Below are positions 1 to 6,075 of a stretch of 8,922 nucleotides of DNA, one piece after another (positions within the stretch are counted from its first letter, which is position 1; every line of letters starts with the position of its first letter). A model generated the notes under the pieces. The model ran no database searches. It was not told the origin of the DNA and was given only the letters and a program-made list of their open reading frames with translations. The translations under genes and the position numbers were made by a program. Where the stretch lies: NCBI GenBank assembly GCA_044425575.1, contig JAWXVE010000079.1, forward strand, positions 1 through 8,922, read 5' to 3'. Source of the stretch: JAWXVE01 sp044425575 (GTDB taxonomy: Bacteria > Bacillota > Clostridia > Lachnospirales > Lachnospiraceae).

Positions 1-2
1 AG

Positions 3-98
3 CAAGACTATAAGGCAGGCTTGCTTGCAGAAGGGTACACAGACATTACCAGCTACGGAATTGGGTTCTGCCAGAAGTGCTGTGTGGTGGTGAAGTAA
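3..98 (+). CDS. C-terminal end of an AAA-ATPase-like / PD-(D/E)XK nuclease family protein (partial, start outside window)
   Basis: Frame 3 is open from the left edge to TAA at 96-98 and gives 31 residues ending in GYTDITSYGIGFCQKCCVVVK. This closing pattern (GY.DI..YGI.FC.K.C.V) is how the large AAA-ATPase-like proteins with a C-terminal PD-(D/E)XK nuclease domain end; they are multicopy and of unknown cellular role in gut and soil Clostridia. A second broken member of the same family lies at 1549-1993, and its tail is nearly identical over 39 bases. Only the tail is visible, so I cannot say whether the upstream body is intact. The family call rests on the tail motif and its match to the second copy. 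Confidence 0.6.
   Translation, partial: QDYKAGLLAEGYTDITSYGIGFCQKCCVVVK
57..95 (+). repeat. 39-bp direct repeat, copy 1
   Basis: This stretch encodes GIGFCQKCCVVVK and matches 1949-1987 at 36 of 39 positions by eye. It is the conserved 3' end of two members of the same AAA-ATPase-like gene family, so it is a paralogue repeat and not a mobile-element end. Confidence 0.75.
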
Positions 99-170
99 CA
101 ATGGCTGCTTTAACAGTACCAAACTCATGTAATAGAAATAGATTCCAATGTATCAGGCGTAATTGAATCA

Positions 171-191
171 CAAGGAGAACGATTCTCCTTG
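171..191. repeat. 9-bp perfect inverted repeat with 3-nt loop
   Basis: CAAGGAGAA (171-179) pairs perfectly with TTCTCCTTG (183-191) around the loop CGA. It lies 73 bases after the stop of the AAA-ATPase-like gene. There is no T-run on either side, so it is not a standard intrinsic terminator. The plus-strand arm contains an AAGGAG sequence like a ribosome site, buried in the stem. Confidence 0.65.
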
Positions 192-494
192 ACACGAACA
201 AGAGATATCATTCGACAAGTAATGGAATATTCCCAAGCATTTGTTACGTGAGATTTGAAGAAAGCAGAAGTATTAAATCAACAAGACCATTATCCAAGGA
301 TACTGCATACATGATCGGAAGTATTACGAAATCGGGGAAACTAATGACAACATTAATGGAAGAGGAAGAAATAAATGTATTTGAAACAAAAGCATATTAT
401 ATTCTAATGTCAGTGTTTGTCACACGATTTTAAACGAGATGAGTATCCTTGTGGGTGGAAAATGCCACGAGTCCATTATTTATGCCACTTTTAC

Positions 495-564
495 TACATT
501 TGATTTTCGATTAGGAAGTGGTATCACTAAATCAGAGCATATTTTCAGTGGAAAATCAAATGTA
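495..564. repeat. 14-bp perfect inverted repeat flanking a 42-bp core
   Basis: TACATTTGATTTTC (495-508) is the exact reverse complement of GAAAATCAAATGTA (551-564). The 42-base core contains a smaller nested hairpin, AGTG-GTAT-CACT, extended by GATT/AATC pairing. A 14-bp exact match this close together is unlikely by chance even in A+T-rich DNA. It could be a cruciform or RNA stem, or a miniature mobile-element remnant; I saw no flanking target duplication. Confidence 0.65.
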
Positions 565-713
565 ATCGTGCTATTGAAAAACAGTAATTTAGATGCTATG
601 ATGTTGGTGTCAAAAGCCCCTATTTAGAACCTTGAAAATTTACATATTTTGTAGATTCACCTTCAATACGCTCTTCATACTACAAGCTTTCAAGAACAAC
701 CATTATGCTCCAA

Positions 714-795
714 ATCCACTTCTAGCCTAATAAAAGGCATAGAATAGGCAAGTGGGTACCTCCGGATTCTTATGCACAAAGCACTCTCAGAATCC
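714..795. other. Two adjacent stem-loops, possible structured RNA (strand uncertain)
   Basis: Stem 1 pairs CCACTT (716-721) and GCCTA (725-729) with the contiguous TAGGC and AAGTGG (745-755), leaving a 3-base bulge on the left arm; A714-T757 and a T-G wobble extend it. Stem 2 pairs GGATTCT (764-770) with AGAATCC (789-795) over an 18-base loop. Read on the minus strand the linker is GGAGGTACC, which gives me a weak impression of the 3' half of a clostridial 6S-like RNA. I cannot confirm that. The paired arms are visible; a transcribed RNA is inference. Confidence 0.3.
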
Positions 796-809
796 TAAAA
801 ACATTCAGC

Positions 810-832
810 ACCATATGGTACTATTTATAGTA
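810..832. promoter_or_regulatory. Overlapping palindromes with a -10-like element upstream of the broken regulator
   Basis: ACCATATGGT (810-819) is a perfect 10-bp palindrome. It shares one base with TACTAT-TT-ATAGTA (819-832), a 6-2-6 palindrome containing TATAGT (826-831), a fair -10 hexamer. No good -35 hexamer stands 16-18 bases upstream. The position, 33 bases before the regulator start, fits a former promoter/operator of that gene. Confidence 0.35.
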
Positions 833-864
833 AATTTAGCGATATTACAGGGGGATATACAATT

Positions 865-1418
865 ATGATAAAAATTGCCATATGCGATGACGAGACATAT
901 GTAACCACACAAACGGAGGAGTTTCTGGCAGCCGTGGAGAATACCCGTGCATGTGAGTGTGATATCTATTATAGTGGTGAAGCCTTGTATCAAGCAATCG
1001 AACAGAACAAGCGTTATGATTTAATTTATTTAGATATTGAACTGGGTGGATTAGATGGAATTGCAACGGCTAGGAAGATTCGAGAGATTGACAAGCATAG
1101 TGTATTGATTTTTATTACAGCTTATGATCAGTATGCCATTGAAGCGTTTGAGGTAGAATCATTCAGATTCACATGAAGGAAGGTGATATCCAGACGTTCT
1201 ATCATACATTAGATCAAGTAGAGCTAGAACTAATTCAATCAAATATTGGATTTTATCGTATTAGTCAGTCGCTCTTAGTGAACCCGGATGCGGTCTATTC
1301 TCATAATCGAGTTCACTTAGTATTGAAAACGGGAGAAGAGATGGGAATTGCAGAAGACCGAAGACAGAAGGTGCGCCATATGTTTTGCATGAGTAGAATG
1401 CAGGATTTTCGCGGATAG
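865..1418 (+). pseudogene. LytTR-family response regulator (AgrA-like), broken by internal deletion and frameshift
   Basis: The first part (865-1176, 103 residues) is most of a response-regulator receiver domain: acidic pair D8-D9, phosphoacceptor D57 in DLIYLDIEL, and T85 in LIFITAYD. It runs to AIEAFEVESFRF and then stops at TGA. The second part (from ATG 1173, another frame, 81 residues) is the C-terminal half of a LytTR DNA-binding domain, with RISQSLLVNPDAV matching the usual R.h.S.lVN.d.v core. Intact relatives have about 235-245 residues, so roughly 50-60 codons are missing at the junction near 1165-1176: the receiver lysine switch, the linker and the first LytTR strands. The start has a ribosome site (AGGGGG near 849-854). 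Intact, it would have been a two-component regulator; no histidine kinase is in view. It is almost certainly non-functional, unless the gap is an assembly error. Confidence 0.8.
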
Positions 1419-1504
1419 TATTACCATCAATCATTTCAATTACAAAACAGTTTTCAAATCCTCGCACATATGCCATAATATAGGTAATGAATATCTAGGG
1501 CATG

Positions 1505-1522
1505 TTGTCTCTTACGAGACAT
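1505..1522. repeat. Short hairpin before the AAA-ATPase-like pseudogene
   Basis: TGTCTC (1506-1511) pairs with GAGACA (1516-1521) over the loop TTAC. It lies 27 bases ahead of the pseudogene start, with no T-run, so it is not a clear terminator. A 6-bp stem can occur by chance. Confidence 0.3.
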
Positions 1523-1548
1523 AGTGCTAGAAAGGATTGGAACTCACT

Positions 1549-1993
1549 ATGGATTATAAACCGCTACCAGTCGGAATTGATAATTTTGAAGAGATTATAG
1601 AGCAGGGATCTTATTATGTAGATAAGACCTTGCTTATTAAGTAGCTATTAGATACCACAACAAAAGTAAGCTTATTTACAAGACCACGCCGTTTCGGCAA
1701 GAGTCTGAATCTAAGCATGCTGCAATATTTCTTTGAACGAAGTGAGCGAGATACTGAGAAGTTATTTCAAGGGCTTAACATTGCTAGTGCAGGAGAGAAA
1801 TACACCAAGCATATGGGACAATACCCTGTGATTATGCTCAACTTTAAGGAGGCAAAACAAGCTACTTTTGCATCGTCTTATGAGGCATTGCAAGATACGA
1901 TTATATAACAACATACAACAATACTTGATCGCATCTAATCGAGAAAGCGGAATTGGTTTCTGCCAGAAGTGCTGTTCGGTGGTGAAGGGATGA
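1549..1993 (+). pseudogene. AAA-ATPase-like / PD-(D/E)XK family protein, degraded remnant
   Basis: Translation from ATG 1549 gives MDYKPLPVGIDNFEEIIEQG and YYVDKTLLIK, the standard N-terminus of the AAA-ATPase-like family. It stops at TAG 1642-1644, where relatives usually have a glutamate (LLIKELL), so one G-to-T change would explain it. The same frame then continues with TRPRRFGKSLNLSML, the family's Walker A region, to TAA at 1906-1908. A +1 shift there restores NNIQQYLIASN and runs into the C-terminal tail GIGFCQKCCSVVKG, ending at TGA 1991-1993. Family members have roughly 500-570 residues, whereas the remnant has about 148, so some 400 central codons including the nuclease domain are deleted between about 1945 and 1949. 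Three independent lesions make it non-functional. Confidence 0.85.
1949..1987 (+). repeat. 39-bp direct repeat, copy 2
   Basis: This copy encodes GIGFCQKCCSVVK and differs from 57-95 at 3 of 39 positions. It is the conserved 3' tail of the AAA-ATPase-like pseudogene and sits directly after its N-terminal third. Confidence 0.75.
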
Positions 1994-2049
1994 ATATTTA
2001 CAGTAGATGAAGCTTGAGGGTGAATATGTAGGAAACTCACTTACTTATC

Positions 2050-2078
2050 TTGGAATTCTCGTTTTTGTATGTTAGAAT
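2050..2078 (+). promoter_or_regulatory. SigA-type promoter with extended -10 for the glycan operon
   Basis: TTGGAA (2050-2055) and TAGAAT (2073-2078) are separated by exactly 17 bases, with the extended -10 dinucleotide TG at 2070-2071. Expected transcription start is near 2085, giving a leader of about 57 bases before the PseI fusion start at 2142. It is the best promoter in the window and marks the left edge of the intact gene cluster. Confidence 0.65.
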
Positions 2079-2087
2079 GTATTCTAA
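2072..2087. promoter_or_regulatory. 16-bp perfect palindrome over the -10 region, candidate operator
   Basis: TTAGAAT (2072-2078), GT, ATTCTAA (2081-2087) form a perfect 7-2-7 palindrome that covers the -10 hexamer and reaches the expected start point. A repressor bound here would block RNA polymerase. It resembles, but does not match, the 7-1-7 Per/Fur-type boxes. Which protein binds is unknown. Confidence 0.45.
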
Positions 2088-2128
2088 TTAGGAACACTAT
2101 AGACAAGAATATAGGAACCACTCACATT

Positions 2129-2134
2129 GGAAGG
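2129..2134 (+). promoter_or_regulatory. Ribosome binding site that sets the PseI fusion start
   Basis: GGAAGG lies 7 bases before ATG 2142. An in-frame TTG at 2127 would extend the protein by five residues but would overlap this site and has no site of its own, so 2142 is preferred. Confidence 0.7.
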
Positions 2135-2141
2135 ATGGAAC

Positions 2142-3788
2142 ATGAAAGTATTAAATATAAATGGTAGACTAGTAGGTGAGAACCAGCCTGCCTATATTAT
2201 AGCGGAGATGAGTGCGAATCATGCTAAGAGTATGACCCATGCAAAAGAGATTATTCGTGCTGCCAAGGAAAGTGGTGCGGATTGTATTAAGATTCAAACA
2301 TATACCCCGGATACTTTAACCATTGATTGCAGTAATGAATATTTTCAAGTGCAGAATGGAACTTGGAAAGGGGAGAATCTATATCATCTATATGAAAAAG
2401 CATATACTCCTTGGGAGTGGCAGCGAGAACTGAAGGAAGAGGCAGATCGCATTGGGATAGATTTCTTCTCAACACCCTTTGACGAGACTGCAACTGACTT
2501 CCTAGAAGAGATTGGCTGTACCTGTTATAAGGTAGCATCTTTTGAAGTAATACATCTCCCATTACTCCAATGTATTGCAAGAAAAGGGAAACCGATTATC
2601 ATGTCGACGGGCATGAGTACCAAAGAAGAAATTACAGAAGCAATTGAAACCATTCGACAAGAAGGGAACGATTCCATCGCAATTTTACATTGTATTAGTG
2701 CGTATCCAGCAGAAGCCGAAGGTATGAATCTAGCTAAAATAAAAGATATGCAAAAGTCTTTTTCAACCATTGTAGGATTGTCCGATCACTCATTAGGATA
2801 TGATGCAGCAGTTGCATCCGTAGCACTAGGTGCTAAAATTATTGAAAAACATTTCTGTATAAGTCGTGAAATTGAAAATCCAGATGCAGCTTTTTCTATG
2901 ACGCCATCTGAATTTAAAGAGATGGTTGATAAAATAAGATACTATGAGCGAATGATGGGACAAGCCGCCTATGGTGCTTCCTCTCAAGAGCAGGAAAGTA
3001 TTGTATTTCGTAGGTCTATTTTTGCGGTGCGAGATATTAAGGAAGGGGAAACTTTTACCGAAGAAAATCTACGCATTATACGGCCAGGATATGGATTGAA
3101 GCCAAAATATATGGATGATTTATTGGGAACACAAGCAAGTCGAGATATAGATTATGGACAACCTACTACATTTGCTGATTTTCCCCAAGGTGCCATTTTA
3201 TTTTTGTCCAATAATGATAATACAGAGCCTTTGTGTCAGTGGCTACAAGCTCAGGGAGAGCCTGTTGTTCGATTTACCAATAAGATTACCTTAGAGATTA
3301 TAGAAGAAATGCAACCTAGTTTTATTGTATCTTTTAATTATAAATATATAATTTCCCAATCCATTATTGAGCATATGGATGGTAAGATTATTAATTTGCA
3401 CACTTCCTATTTGCCATATAATAGGGGATCTAGCCCTAATTTCTTTAGTTTCTATGATGATACGCCGAAAGGAGTTACCATACATTTTATCTCCAAAGGA
3501 TTAGCCCAAGGAGATATTTTATGCCAGAAGGAAATCCAATTTGATGAAACTATAGAAACTTTTACAAGTAGTTATGAAGTTCTATTACAAGAGATGAGCC
3601 AATTATTTAAAGAGAATTGGAAGGAGATACAATCTGGCGCATTAAAAGGGGTTCCCCAAAGTGGGGAGTCCACCTACCATAAGAGTGAGGAACTGCACAA
3701 GATTAGAATGGAAATTGACTTCGATTGGAATGATACCATAGCTGATTTCAAGCGAAGAAGGGATAACAAGAAGCAAATGAAGGATTAA
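2142..3788 (+). CDS. pseI: Pseudaminic acid synthase fused to a formyltransferase-like domain
   Basis: Residues 1 to about 347 form a complete NeuB-family synthase, which condenses a 6-deoxy-diamino hexose with phosphoenolpyruvate to a nonulosonic acid in the cytoplasm. Visible marks are AEMSANH (E22), CIKIQTYTPDT (K50), TPWEW, FSTPFDETA, YKVASFE (K130), LSDHSLG (H216) and EKHF (H237), then a C-terminal SAF antifreeze-like domain (about 292-346). The TPWEW and TYTPDT motifs point to PseI more than to sialic or legionaminic synthases. Residues about 348-548 form a second domain of the methionyl-tRNA/sugar formyltransferase type with a short N-terminus: IINLHTSYLPYNRG (N418, H420), then KGVTIHFI and GLAQGDI. 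The family's catalytic Asp aligns with Ala455, so activity is doubtful. The first domain is about full length (PseI about 340-350), so the fusion adds about 200 residues. Four bases separate it from the next gene, and it is the first gene of the operon. Confidence 0.85.
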   Translation: MKVLNINGRLVGENQPAYIIAEMSANHAKSMTHAKEIIRAAKESGADCIKIQTYTPDTLTIDCSNEYFQVQNGTWKGENLYHLYEKAYTPWEWQRELKEEADRIGIDFFSTPFDETATDFLEEIGCTCYKVASFEVIHLPLLQCIARKGKPIIMSTGMSTKEEITEAIETIRQEGNDSIAILHCISAYPAEAEGMNLAKIKDMQKSFSTIVGLSDHSLGYDAAVASVALGAKIIEKHFCISREIENPDAAFSMTPSEFKEMVDKIRYYERMMGQAAYGASSQEQESIVFRRSIFAVRDIKEGETFTEENLRIIRPGYGLKPKYMDDLLGTQASRDIDYGQPTTFADFPQGAILFLSNNDNTEPLCQWLQAQGEPVVRFTNKITLEIIEEMQPSFIVSFNYKYIISQSIIEHMDGKIINLHTSYLPYNRGSSPNFFSFYDDTPKGVTIHFISKGLAQGDILCQKEIQFDETIETFTSSYEVLLQEMSQLFKENWKEIQSGALKGVPQSGESTYHKSEELHKIRMEIDFDWNDTIADFKRRRDNKKQMKD

Positions 3789-3792
3789 TAAC

Positions 3793-5397
3793 ATGAGCCA
3801 ATTTAAGAAAGCATACGAATATGTCAAGTGCATCTACGCAGAACACATAGAGATTGATTTTATTCAGAATACCAATGTGAAACAAAGTGCAATCGTTACC
3901 TTTATTATGGGTTTCTTTATGCATTTATATATGTTTACCAATAAATTACCTAGCTATGATGATTTAGAACAGCTGTTTGACCCAATCAACCTCCCTTCAT
4001 CGGGAAGATGGTTCTTAACAGTGCCAGCTAGTTTTAGTTCCATGCTTAGCATTCCCTTAGTAAATGGCACTTTAGGGATTTGTTATCTTTCACTAAGTGC
4101 GGGCATTCTTGTTGCTACCCTACGGATTAAGAGTAAAGTGGCAGCTATATTAATTGGAGGGATTATGGTATCCTATCCGGCAGTGGCATCTACTTTCGCA
4201 TATATGAATTGTGCAGATGCTTATTTCTTTGCAATCTTATTAACATGTATTGCAATTTATTGTGCAGACCGTATGCATCTTTCAGGCATTTTGGTGGGCA
4301 TTGTTTGTATTACGCTGTCCCTAGGAATCTATCAAGCATATTGGCCATTTGGTCTAGCGATTATCATGGGGGTTATCAGTAAGGCGATTCTCATAGGACA
4401 CGAAGATACAAAAGATATTCTGGTTAAAACATTAGCCCATTTAACCACATTTGGAGTGGGAATGGTACTATATCTTTTTATTGTTAAGAGCTCTCAGGTG
4501 CCTTTAACAGTGTATCAGAATATTGATACCATGGGGCAAATCACAATAGAAAAGTTACCATACCAACTGTATCAGGCGTACGGTAGATTCGTTGCATATT
4601 TTACTAGTAATAATTTATTTTACTATCCAATGTGGTTTCGGATCATTTATCCCATTATTATAGTTGTATCGGTTATATTACTATTTTATAAGTGCAAGAT
4701 GCTAATTAAAAAGCGTGAATTCCTAAGTGCCATTATATTAATGGGATGTATCGTATTCTTTCCACTAGGTGCTAATTTCATCTATATTATGTGCGAACCA
4801 ACATATGTGCATGTGCTAATGAGATATGGTATGGTGGGAGCTTTTATCTTAATAATAGCAATGTGGGAAGATGTGGAGTGTACCAAGATACTAGAGGATA
4901 AACGGATTTACCCACTCACTAAGGTAATGAATAAGATTATGGTTGTATGTAGTATATTGGTAATTGGAATTCATGTGCTTATTATTAATGCAAGCTATTT
5001 AAGATTAGATATTTCATTATCCAATGCATATGCGGATGGTATTCGATTAGTAACGAAGATTGAGTCTGTAGAGGACTATAACCAAGCAGATCAGATACTA
5101 TTTGTAGGTACCATGAGTCAGAATTTAGAAGCTAGGTACCTCACTTGGTTTGATGACGATATGTTTACGGGTATGATGTCAACCAACATGATTACTATGG
5201 GAAGTAATCCAGAATACCTATCACGTTACATTGGGTTCGAGAATGTGATACAAAGTGGAATTACAAGTAGTGATCAGTTAGAAGAGCTGGGAATTACTGA
5301 AATGGTAGACAAAATGGATACGTACCCCAATGACGGATCTATTGTGAAGTATGAGGAAGGTGTTATTATTGTTAAGTTTTCGGAACTAACAGAATGA
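3793..5397 (+). CDS. GtrII-like polytopic glycosyltransferase-domain membrane protein
   Basis: A 534-residue integral membrane protein with about nine to eleven hydrophobic spans (clear ones near 31-47, 92-110, 115-133, 143-158, 163-178, 212-232, 283-299, 310-330, 342-357 and 380-400) and a soluble C-terminal segment of about 130 residues. The first extracytoplasmic loop carries LPSYDD (D56-D57) and SGRW (70-73), the arrangement seen in GtrII-type (Glucos_trans_II) proteins, which transfer sugars from polyprenyl-phosphate carriers to glycans outside the membrane. GIYQAYWPF (178-186) also fits. The sugar and acceptor cannot be read from sequence. The start is ATG 3793 with GAAGG at 3779-3783, 9 bases upstream; the gene lies 4 bases after the PseI fusion, so they are probably co-transcribed and translationally coupled. 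Confidence 0.7.
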   Translation: MSQFKKAYEYVKCIYAEHIEIDFIQNTNVKQSAIVTFIMGFFMHLYMFTNKLPSYDDLEQLFDPINLPSSGRWFLTVPASFSSMLSIPLVNGTLGICYLSLSAGILVATLRIKSKVAAILIGGIMVSYPAVASTFAYMNCADAYFFAILLTCIAIYCADRMHLSGILVGIVCITLSLGIYQAYWPFGLAIIMGVISKAILIGHEDTKDILVKTLAHLTTFGVGMVLYLFIVKSSQVPLTVYQNIDTMGQITIEKLPYQLYQAYGRFVAYFTSNNLFYYPMWFRIIYPIIIVVSVILLFYKCKMLIKKREFLSAIILMGCIVFFPLGANFIYIMCEPTYVHVLMRYGMVGAFILIIAMWEDVECTKILEDKRIYPLTKVMNKIMVVCSILVIGIHVLIINASYLRLDISLSNAYADGIRLVTKIESVEDYNQADQILFVGTMSQNLEARYLTWFDDDMFTGMMSTNMITMGSNPEYLSRYIGFENVIQSGITSSDQLEELGITEMVDKMDTYPNDGSIVKYEEGVIIVKFSELTE

Positions 5398-5400
5398 AGG
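5396..5400 (+). promoter_or_regulatory. Ribosome binding site that sets the GNAT start
   Basis: GAAGG ends 8 bases before ATG 5409. The earlier in-frame ATG at 5394, which overlaps the upstream stop as ATGA, has no site ahead of it, so 5409 is favoured although a coupled start at 5394 cannot be excluded. Confidence 0.5.
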
Positions 5401-5408
5401 TGAAGATT

Positions 5409-5942
5409 ATGGCCGATGGGAATTGTAATATGATAAATGAAATAATACGTACAGAACGACTCCACATACGATTATTAGAAGAAAAGGATACTGATTTTAT
5501 TGTTCACATGAGAAATCAAACAGAGATAATTCGATATTTCATATCCCCTCGTATTATAACGGCAGATGAGCATTTACAATGGTTTCGCGAAATATATAGG
5601 AACAATGATACTTACTGGAAATATATTGTAGAGGAACTAAGTACAGGAGTTCCAATTGGTAATATCGGAATTAAGAATTTGGATGTGACGAATAGCATGG
5701 CGGAGATAGAGTATATGTTTTTAGAAACTTATCAGGGGAAGGGCTTTGCAAGTGAAGCAGTAGATGCATTGTACAAATATGCAAATGAAAGATGGGATAT
5801 TACAAATTTCATTGCAAACATTCACAAAGACAATATTACATCTGAAAAATTAGTTAGAAGACTAGGATTTAATAAGTTAAAGTCAGATGGAGATTTTATT
5901 TCATGGGATATGCGCCTATGCAATAATGATCTTAGACCTTGA
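5409..5942 (+). CDS. GNAT-family N-acetyltransferase, PseH/RimL-like
   Basis: A soluble protein of 177 residues from ATG 5409 (182 from 5394). It opens with ERLHIRLLEEKDTDFIVHMRN, the usual beginning of RimJ/RimL-type GNAT proteins, continues with ITADEHLQWF and PIGNIGIKNLD, and carries the acetyl-CoA pyrophosphate-binding motif YQGKGFASEAV before the closing SEKLVRRLGF. The MRN...F...ITADEHLQWF pattern resembles PseH, which N-acetylates the C4 amine of the UDP-linked sugar precursor of pseudaminic acid. Its place two genes after a PseI domain supports that reading, but a different amino-sugar substrate or a protein N-terminus is possible. GNAT membership is firm; PseH function is inference. 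Confidence 0.75.
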   Translation: MADGNCNMINEIIRTERLHIRLLEEKDTDFIVHMRNQTEIIRYFISPRIITADEHLQWFREIYRNNDTYWKYIVEELSTGVPIGNIGIKNLDVTNSMAEIEYMFLETYQGKGFASEAVDALYKYANERWDITNFIANIHKDNITSEKLVRRLGFNKLKSDGDFISWDMRLCNNDLRP

Positions 5943-5977
5943 GAGAAAGAGAGGCTTATATTCAAGTTTTCCCTTCG

Positions 5978-6006
5978 TTGCAAAATGAACATGCATGTGG
6001 TATAGT
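5978..6006 (+). promoter_or_regulatory. Internal promoter candidate before the MBOAT gene
   Basis: TTGCAA (5978-5983) and TATAGT (6001-6006) have a 17-base spacer and an extended -10 TG at 5998-5999. The 133-base gap before ATG 6076 is by far the largest inside the cluster, and there is no obvious terminator in it. Expression of the three right-hand genes could thus be partly independent of the first promoter. Confidence 0.5.
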
Positions 6007-6065
6007 ATTACTACTTACAACAGTGGGTAACAGTGAATCAAAATGATAAGAATTAGCCTACCAAT

Positions 6066-6072
6066 AGAGGTG
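6066..6072 (+). promoter_or_regulatory. Ribosome binding site that sets the MBOAT start
   Basis: AGAGGTG precedes ATG 6076 (AGAGG ends 5 bases before it). The in-frame ATG at 6043 lacks a site and would add 11 residues ahead of the typical MBOAT beginning MVFHSYIFILVFLP. Confidence 0.7.
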
Positions 6073-6075
6073 AAT

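Larger units (their letters stand above)
99..847. other. Gene-poor stretch with inverted repeats
   Basis: I find no gene here that I can support. The short open frames (for example 248-433 from GTG, and 439-627 from ATG) have no convincing ribosome site, no recognisable motif and are interrupted on either side; they could be gene debris. The stretch does hold structure: a 9-bp hairpin (171-191), a 14-bp perfect inverted repeat (495-508 / 551-564), two adjacent stem-loops (714-757 and 764-795) and palindromes just upstream of the broken regulator (810-832). Both neighbours are family remnants or pseudogenes, so decayed accessory DNA is the simplest reading. Confidence 0.6.

Noticed and set aside
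112..251. Open plus-strand stretch without a start codon, reading IEIDSNVSGVIESQGERFSLTRTRDIIRQVMEY in part
   Set aside because: It looks protein-like but starts after a stop, has no initiation codon at its head, ends quickly and contains the 9-bp hairpin. I could not place it in a family.
248..627. Two short plus-strand open frames (248-433 from GTG and 439-627 from ATG) lying 5 bases apart
   Set aside because: No ribosome site fits either start, the translations carry no motif I recognise, and the second contains the 14-bp inverted repeat. They may be gene debris but cannot be supported as genes.
620..703. Minus-strand 28-codon frame from ATG at 703 with an in-frame stop, then YEERIEGESTKYVNFQGSK
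   Set aside because: Too short, interrupted after seven codons and without a recognisable relative; only the codon character is suggestive.
5994..6075. MBOAT start at ATG 6043
   Set aside because: No ribosome site precedes it and the extra 11 residues do not fit the family N-terminus; ATG 6076 has a strong site.
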